This document shows positions 31,821-36,107 of a stretch of DNA of 36,107 nt, piece after piece. The DNA is from an uncultured Paludibacter sp. (GTDB taxonomy: Bacteria; Bacteroidota; Bacteroidia; Bacteroidales; Paludibacteraceae), in NCBI GenBank assembly GCA_937927845.1, contig CALFXE010000012.1, positions 1-36,107 of the forward strand, written 5' to 3'. Position 1 is the stretch's first letter. Each line of letters begins with the position of its first letter. A program made the translations under genes and the position numbers. Below the pieces are notes generated by a model. That model was given only the letters and a program-made list of their open reading frames with translations. It had not been told where the DNA came from and searched no databases.

Positions 31821-33197
31821 TTACTTGAAAGGTCTTTTAACTCTGATGATAAAATGCTTTTCACCTGCTATTACAAAGTCATTTACTAATTGAAAAACTG
31901 GGTTGGGTTCGTCAATGCTGTAGTTAAATATTTCATTGTTGTATACAAGCCTACCATTCAATCGTAAGAATTTTATTTCTTTAGGATAAACAAGTTCATA
32001 AACTTCATCATAAAATATTTTCAATTTGTCTTTCTTGTGCACAACACCCTTACTAGTAAACTCTTCTACGTCAGCTGAAAGAATATATGGATTTGGATGT
32101 GTCCTGGCGGTGATGTTAACGATTGCATGAATGCCACCATTATCAACAATAGGAGGATTGATTACGTCAAATCCTCTTATGTTCCCAACGGCTGGTTCTA
32201 TTTTTGGATTCGAAAGCCTTTGGTCACCGAGTTTAGGTGGTTCATTGCCGCCAACAACGGAAAATTCTATCGAAAATGGAATCCCATTCCAATCTCGACA
32301 TCCAGACCTACAATGCGCATTTGGGCCAGTTGCAGTCAAACTTTTTCTTGCATTTAATTTAACCCAATTGCTTTCTTCGATAAATGCTTCTGTTTGAAGT
32401 TCTGTTGAAAGTCTTGGAAAAAGGTATAAATAGAATGAATTTTCAATTCTTGACGTCTTTAACTTTTTAAAAAGAAACCCTTTTTTCATTGTTTTCACAA
32501 TTGCAAATGTCACTTTGATTGGAACAGGAGCTTCATCATTTTTGAATGTATTAATAACCGAGCCTGGGAGTTTTATTACTCTTGTATGCTGGTCTAAACT
32601 ATTATCAAACTTTACCTGGTTAGTAATGTCAGTCTTGTCATTTATCACAAATTTTACAAAAGATGTTTTGTCGTTGTCAGTATTGTATCCTATATTGGAA
32701 GCGATAATAACAAAAGAATAATCACCTGCTTCTTTGACTAAATGATTGAAGCCTGATATTTTTCTGATTATAAATTGTTTTTCCCCTATTAGTGTATTGC
32801 CAAGTATTTGATTTATATCAAGCACTAAGTTGTCAACTAAAGAAACAAGATTAGACCTGCCCTCTTCAATTTGATGTATTAGTTCGGAAATTCGCTCCAT
32901 TATTTTCCTGTTTTCTGTACTAAGTCTGTCCATTGCAACATTTACTTGGTCTCCAAGAATTTGACGGGCCGTTCCGAGGAGTACACTTAGTTCGTTGATT
33001 GAATGATTTACTAAATAATCCCCAGTATTGCGTAAACTGCCTAATGCGACAGTTATGACTTTGTCTGCTTTGTTAAATATATCTGTAGGCAATTCAACTT
33101 GTGCTTTGGTACTAAGGTTTATAAAAAGGGTCGCAGTTATAACAAGAAATAATCTTGTCAGTTTATAATTTATTTTGCAGTTAAGTTTCTTTTTCAT
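31821..33197 (-). CDS. Exported protein of unknown function (cassette-like)
   Basis: A 458-aa protein with a signal peptide after a basic start (LTRLFLVITATLFINLSTKAQ). Residues about 35-135 are helical and amphipathic (KADKVITVALGSLRNTGDYL, VNVAMDRLSTENRKIMERIS, ELIHQIEEGRSNLVSLVDNL); the rest is beta-rich (SFVIIASNIGYN, PVPIKVTFAIVKT, IPFSIEFSVVGGN). I recognise no family and no catalytic motif. One Cys pair (HCRSGC) could form a disulphide. The stop is followed at 14 nt by attC-like copy 3, so it may have moved as a cassette. No upstream promoter of consensus quality was seen. Confidence 0.7.
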   Translation of the reverse strand: MKKKLNCKINYKLTRLFLVITATLFINLSTKAQVELPTDIFNKADKVITVALGSLRNTGDYLVNHSINELSVLLGTARQILGDQVNVAMDRLSTENRKIMERISELIHQIEEGRSNLVSLVDNLVLDINQILGNTLIGEKQFIIRKISGFNHLVKEAGDYSFVIIASNIGYNTDNDKTSFVKFVINDKTDITNQVKFDNSLDQHTRVIKLPGSVINTFKNDEAPVPIKVTFAIVKTMKKGFLFKKLKTSRIENSFYLYLFPRLSTELQTEAFIEESNWVKLNARKSLTATGPNAHCRSGCRDWNGIPFSIEFSVVGGNEPPKLGDQRLSNPKIEPAVGNIRGFDVINPPIVDNGGIHAIVNITARTHPNPYILSADVEEFTSKGVVHKKDKLKIFYDEVYELVYPKEIKFLRLNGRLVYNNEIFNYSIDEPNPVFQLVNDFVIAGEKHFIIRVKRPFK

Positions 33198-33670
33198 ATT
33201 GGGAATTTTAGTGGTTTTGGTAGTACAGCATCCAACAGTAGTGTTTCTGTATTAAAAGAAGCTATCTAATTTCATAAATTATAGACGATAGGTATTTCCT
33301 ATTACGTTTATTTTATTGTTCAGTAGCGCCAATCCAATTTATAAATACAGTTTTCTTGTCAATATTTCTAGAGACTAACTTCATTATCCTGCACTTCGTG
33401 TCTCTCAGTCACATAGGTATATGCCTATGCGTGAGCATGCGCTGGGAATTTCAGAAACCAAGATGTCTGGGATTGTAGATTCAAAGGGGAGAGCGGATAA
33501 GGTATTAGCTAATTTAAGTATTTCACCAAAAATTGCAAAAATCATTTTTTAACTGGGAAGTAAATAGCCGACCTTTTGCAGGTATTGCTTTCTCCTCAAT
33601 GCCGTTAATGAGGACACGATTAACTGCTGATCACGACTGACAGCGCATAGCCCGAATGAAATGCCACACT
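33198..33670. other. Intergenic region, 470 nt
   Basis: Apart from the short reading frame listed next, the region is AT-rich and holds no gene I can support. An ATCCAAC word at 33230-33236 (GTTGGAT on the minus strand, fitting GTTRRRY) lies 33 nt before the unknown exported-protein gene, but lacks a neighbouring pairing box. Confidence 0.4.
33421..33552 (+). pseudogene. Possible remnant of an HTH protein
   Basis: A 43-codon frame MPMREHALGISETKMSGIVD, then SKGRADKVLANLSISPKIAK, ending IIF. The LGISETKMSGIV piece looks like an XRE/HigA-type recognition helix pair. It is too short for a complete regulator and has no clear promoter. Low certainty. Confidence 0.3.
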
Positions 33671-34597
33671 TCAAATTTTGTGAATCTCCTTTGCCTTGTC
33701 AAACCCCACCCATCTGCCATCTTCATCAACACCCCGGTTGGCTAGCTCTTTCCGAACAAGGTACTCAATATCAAACTCACCTTTTAACGCTTCGCAGAGT
33801 ATCTGAGTAGCCGTTAGACTGAAAATAAATTTCGGATTTAAATCATCAGATCGGCCACTGAATTTCTCCAAATCTTTATTTTTCTTTAGGCTTTCTGTTT
33901 TCTCCTGCTTTTCCTTTTTTGAAGTTTCCATATTGCTTTTTTTAGGGCCAGCGAACATCGACTTCTTTTTCAAACCCCGCAAATCTTCTTCATGATCTCC
34001 CCAAAAGCCAAAATCGGAGCCCTCTCCAGGATGTGCACCAAAATTGGAACCGGGAGGAGCAATATCATCCATCAATGAAAATATGTCTTCATTCAGAATA
34101 GACGAACGCTCTTCATCGTCTTTTGCTTTATCAAGCAGTAGTTGGATTTCCTGTAGCCGAGGCCCGATAACTGTTTGCTTCTTCACCGAGTCCAGGAACT
34201 TCATAAAATTTTGAATCAGGACCTCAGATTCAAGCGTACCGGAGGATATAGAAATTCCTATATAGTACCGTGGCAGGCGATTGATCCTGGGAGTACCTGA
34301 GATGCTTGTGCTGCCACTCAACTCATTTTCATCCATTGTCACCCAATCGTCCTGCCGGATTATTCTTAGCTGTTTCAGGTATTTTTCCAACCCGTCTATG
34401 TCTTCCTTATGTTTCATCCATCCATCTTCAAAAATGCTGCTTTCGTCCTCCTTCAGTTCATTACCTGCTTTTATATTGAAAACAGCTTTTCCGTTCTTAT
34501 TCTCTACATGAGCAAGAAAGCTTCCCCTTTCATCAAGATCAATCACATATAACTTCTCTAATTTTTCGTCCGTGATGAATTGACTGATTCGGTTCAA
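33671..34597 (-). CDS. Charged protein of unknown function, mobilome-like
   Basis: A 308-aa hydrophilic protein I cannot name. Residues 1-210 are acidic and mixed (YVIDLDERGSFLAHVENKNG; LPRYYIGISISSGTLESEVL), residues 210-250 a Lys/Glu-rich linker, and residues 258-308 a compact C-terminal domain ending RKELANRGVDEDGRWVGFDK and AKEIH. That ending resembles a short module seen at the end of many Bacteroidota plasmid and transposon proteins. Its 5' end overlaps, antisense, the first codons of the serine recombinase remnant, so its first residues or promoter may come from the junction. Confidence 0.6.
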   Translation of the reverse strand: MNRISQFITDEKLEKLYVIDLDERGSFLAHVENKNGKAVFNIKAGNELKEDESSIFEDGWMKHKEDIDGLEKYLKQLRIIRQDDWVTMDENELSGSTSISGTPRINRLPRYYIGISISSGTLESEVLIQNFMKFLDSVKKQTVIGPRLQEIQLLLDKAKDDEERSSILNEDIFSLMDDIAPPGSNFGAHPGEGSDFGFWGDHEEDLRGLKKKSMFAGPKKSNMETSKKEKQEKTESLKKNKDLEKFSGRSDDLNPKFIFSLTATQILCEALKGEFDIEYLVRKELANRGVDEDGRWVGFDKAKEIHKI

Positions 34598-35035
34598 TAT
34601 GAATTAGAGCAAATTTTTCATGATATAAATAAGGGAAATGTTGATCAGCAAACTATCCTGAAACATCAACTGACAGAAGTAAACAAAAAGATAGATGCCG
34701 CCGAGGAGAAATACTATATTTTGAACCAGATGACGAGGGAAGCGTTTGAGAAATTCCACCCGAGGTATAAAGAAGAACAGTTGAAAATCCTGGAACAATT
34801 GGAACTATGCCAGACGACGATTTCGAACCTGCCTGTCTACCTCCAAAAAACGGTTAGTCTTAGCGTCAAACTCAGGACTGTGTGGGCTTCCGGCGATATC
34901 AGCTTCAAAGAAGACCTGCAAAAATTGATCTTTCCCAAAGGGATCCTCTATGATCGGCAAAAAGATGAATTTCGAACCGAAAAGGTGAATTCCATATTCG
35001 CCATAATAGCCGGTAAATCAGGGAGTGTTATCGAA
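34562..35035 (+). pseudogene. Large serine recombinase remnant, C-terminal part
   Basis: About 155 residues from the open frame at 34562 match the C-terminal half of large serine recombinases: FVRDELTDSVQYELEQIF, a long coiled coil (NKKIDAAEEKYYILNQMTRE), then LQKLIFPKGILYDRQKDEFR followed by TEKVNSIFAIIA, the usual end of such proteins in Bacteroidota. The catalytic resolvase domain and zinc ribbon are missing upstream, where the antisense charged gene begins. The frame then runs without a stop into the terminator and tRNA-Ser (to 35179). It is an inactive end of an integrated element. Confidence 0.85.
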
Positions 35036-35039
35036 AATA

Positions 35040-35078
35040 AAGAGGGGACAAACCAATGTTTTGTTGATTTGTCCCCTT
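35040..35078 (-). terminator. Terminator of tRNA-Ser
   Basis: AGGGGACAAA (35043-35052) pairs with TTTGTCCCCT (35068-35077). On the minus strand the hairpin follows the tRNA 3' end by 4 nt and is succeeded by TCTTTATTTT. Confidence 0.85.
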
Positions 35079-35081
35079 CAG

Positions 35082-35166
35082 CGGAGAGAGAGGGATTCGA
35101 ACCCCCGGACCTGTTACAGTCAACGGTTTTCAAGACCGCCGCATTCGACCGCTCTGCCATCTCTCC
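35082..35166 (-). tRNA. tRNA-Ser(UGA)
   Basis: 85 nt. The acceptor stem pairs GGAGAGA (5' end at 35166) with TCTCTCC, with discriminator G. The anticodon loop is CTTGAAA with anticodon TGA, a long class II variable arm follows, and the T arm has GGTTCGAATCC. CCA is not encoded. The D arm segment GCAGAGCGGTCGAATGCGGC is of normal serine type. The gene is intact despite the recombinase remnant next to it. Confidence 0.95.
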
Positions 35167-35170
35167 GGCG

Positions 35171-35201
35171 CAAATGTAAGGGCGCAAAAATTCCTGACAA
35201 A
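35171..35201 (-). promoter_or_regulatory. Promoter of tRNA-Ser
   Basis: On the minus strand TTTG (35198-35201), 19 nt, TACATTTG (35171-35178). The -7 box ends 4 nt before the mature 5' end, so the leader is almost absent. Confidence 0.75.
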
Positions 35202-35310
35202 AAACTAAGGAAGATTTTTTTTGAATTGACGCTGGAAATTAGATGATTAGGTAAAAAACCGGGCAATTGGCCGGGTTGATTCCTCACTACTCCTGGCCGG
35301 TCCTGGTTCC

Positions 35311-35346
35311 GATAAAAAAGCGGGGATGATCCAGACCATCCCCGCT
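35311..35346 (-). terminator. Terminator of the FtsX-like permease gene
   Basis: AGCGGGGATG (35319-35328) pairs with CATCCCCGCT (35337-35346) over an 8-nt loop. On the minus strand TTTTTTATC follows. Confidence 0.9.
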
Positions 35347-35371
35347 CCTGCTTTTATCTATTATTTAATAC

Positions 35372-36107
35372 CTATTCTGACCGCAAACTCTTCACGGGAT
35401 TGGTCAGCGCCGCCTTAATGGCTTTTACATACACGGTAATAAAGGCAATGCCAAATGTAATCAGGGCCGCCAGGGCAAAAACCCACCAGCTAAGCGGTGT
35501 TTTATAGGCAAAGTCCTGCAGCCAGTTGTTCATAACCCAATACCCTGCGGGCAGGGCAATGCAGGTAGCGATGATGACGGGTTTTAACAGATCCTTCGAC
35601 AACAGGAGTACGATACCCCGCACAGAAGAACCCAGCACCTTGCGCACCCCAATCTCTTTGAAACGTTTGATGGCGGTAAAAGAGGCCAGCCCAAACAATC
35701 CCAGGCAGGCTACAAAAATGGCCAGCATCGAAAACACCGATAAGATGGTCTGCTGCCGGATATCCTTTTTATACAGGTCATCAAACTGCTGGTCGAGGAA
35801 GCTGTATTCAAATGGATAGGCAGCAGCCACCTGCTTATACGCTTTTTCTACAGTGGCAATACTGCCGGGCAGATCACCTCCTTTCAGTTTTACGGCAATA
35901 ACCCTTCGGTCCATATTCGGTGCTATCACCAGTGGCTCGATATCGCTTTTCAATGACTGGAAATTAAAATCCTCCACCACGCCAATGATATGGCGCCTGC
36001 TGGTGTCGCGAATGGTATTTTCTATCCATTTGCCCACGGCCTGGTCAGGTGTCCAGCCCAGCCGGGTGGCAGCCGTTTTATTGATCAGCACAGCACCGGT
36101 GGTATCG
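35372..36107 (-). CDS. FtsX-like ABC transporter permease, C-terminal part
   Basis: The frame is open to the right edge, so the N-terminal part is missing. About 245 residues are visible. They include a periplasmic MacB-type segment (AATRLGWTPDQAVGKWIENT; IGVVEDFNFQSLKSDIEPLV) and the FtsX membrane domain with three TM helices (LSVFSMLAIFVACLGLFGLA; VIIATCIALPAGYWVM; WVFALAALITFGIAFITVYV). It has the conserved FKEIGVRKVLGSS loop that touches the ATPase and the C-terminal NPVKSLRSE. In Bacteroidota these permeases occur in large sets and are probably involved in export or envelope stress. The matching ATPase is not in the window. Confidence 0.92.
   Translation of the reverse strand, partial: DTTGAVLINKTAATRLGWTPDQAVGKWIENTIRDTSRRHIIGVVEDFNFQSLKSDIEPLVIAPNMDRRVIAVKLKGGDLPGSIATVEKAYKQVAAAYPFEYSFLDQQFDDLYKKDIRQQTILSVFSMLAIFVACLGLFGLASFTAIKRFKEIGVRKVLGSSVRGIVLLLSKDLLKPVIIATCIALPAGYWVMNNWLQDFAYKTPLSWWVFALAALITFGIAFITVYVKAIKAALTNPVKSLRSE

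Noticed and set aside
31535..31889. Open frames on both strands (87 and 101 codons)
   Set aside because: They fall inside attC-like copy 3 or antisense to the neighbouring gene and have no protein signature.
29118..33197. Prophage or tailocin
   Set aside because: Only one tail-collar protein is present, with a Sec signal; there are no capsid, sheath, baseplate or lysis genes.
34948..35246. Open frames across the tRNA on both strands
   Set aside because: They read through tRNA-Ser and its terminator; the reading is non-coding.

Overview
The window looks like a chromosome segment of a Bacteroidota bacterium, most likely in or near the Chitinophagaceae. The reasons are promoters of the TTTG-N17-20-TAnnTTTG type, start codons mostly without Shine-Dalgarno sequences, LytS/LytR-type regulation, many Sec- and lipoprotein-exported proteins ending in -AQ or carrying a lipobox, DUF6326/DUF4386/DUF5675 families and a Bacteroidetes-type Arm-domain integrase remnant. 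All assignments come from reading motifs; no database search was run.

Region 1 (1-6.7 kb, visibly richer in GC) reads as ordinary chromosome: the start of an ABC exporter (-), a 22-unit heptanucleotide tract, an exported M28 peptidase, a chloroperoxidase-like hydrolase, a small lipoprotein, then a Crp/Fnr regulator followed by an SDR-type reductase (-), and a heme-b-like membrane protein. Strong hairpin terminators separate these units. Region 2 (6.7-15.6 kb) has a ParD antitoxin with a dead ParE toxin, a seven-gene envelope operon (-, 12454 to 7196), the divergent LytS/LytR pair, and an exported hydrolase.

Region 3 (15.6-35.1 kb, AT-rich) is an accessory and defence island ending at a tRNA-Ser(UGA). 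On its left the tail of the hydrolase gene is duplicated around a truncated gene and orphan operators. Then come a LexA-like autorepressor with a perfect 23-bp palindrome touching its start codon, a DUF2188 gene, and a short type II CBASS-like operon: CD-NTase, stand-alone E2, S-4TM pore effector and a second CD-NTase. A decayed tyrosine integrase follows. Next is an integrase-less cassette array. Single genes (UDG-like glycosylase, DUF2971, unknown) are each followed within 2-14 nt by an approximately 195-200-bp attC-like repeat, and a diverged third full copy lies behind a gene near 31.8 kb on the other strand.

The most striking locus is 24.2-29.0 kb. A sigma-54 activator with a CARF/RtcR-like sensor is co-transcribed with a SLATT two-TM protein and a third CD-NTase. 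It is divergent from a cupin-like / thymidylate-kinase-like / Gre-like operon. A near-consensus sigma-54 promoter sits directly in front of that divergent operon. The layout resembles rtcR/rtcBA, but with nucleotide-second-messenger immunity genes on one arm and a nucleotide-metabolism and transcription-factor module on the other. I infer that a nucleotide signal detected by the CARF-like domain could switch on the divergent operon.

The island continues with exported proteins (tail-collar, DUF5675, an unknown), a charged mobilome-like protein and the catalytic-domain-less tail of a large serine recombinase next to tRNA-Ser. Beyond the tRNA, ordinary chromosome resumes with an FtsX-like permease (-).
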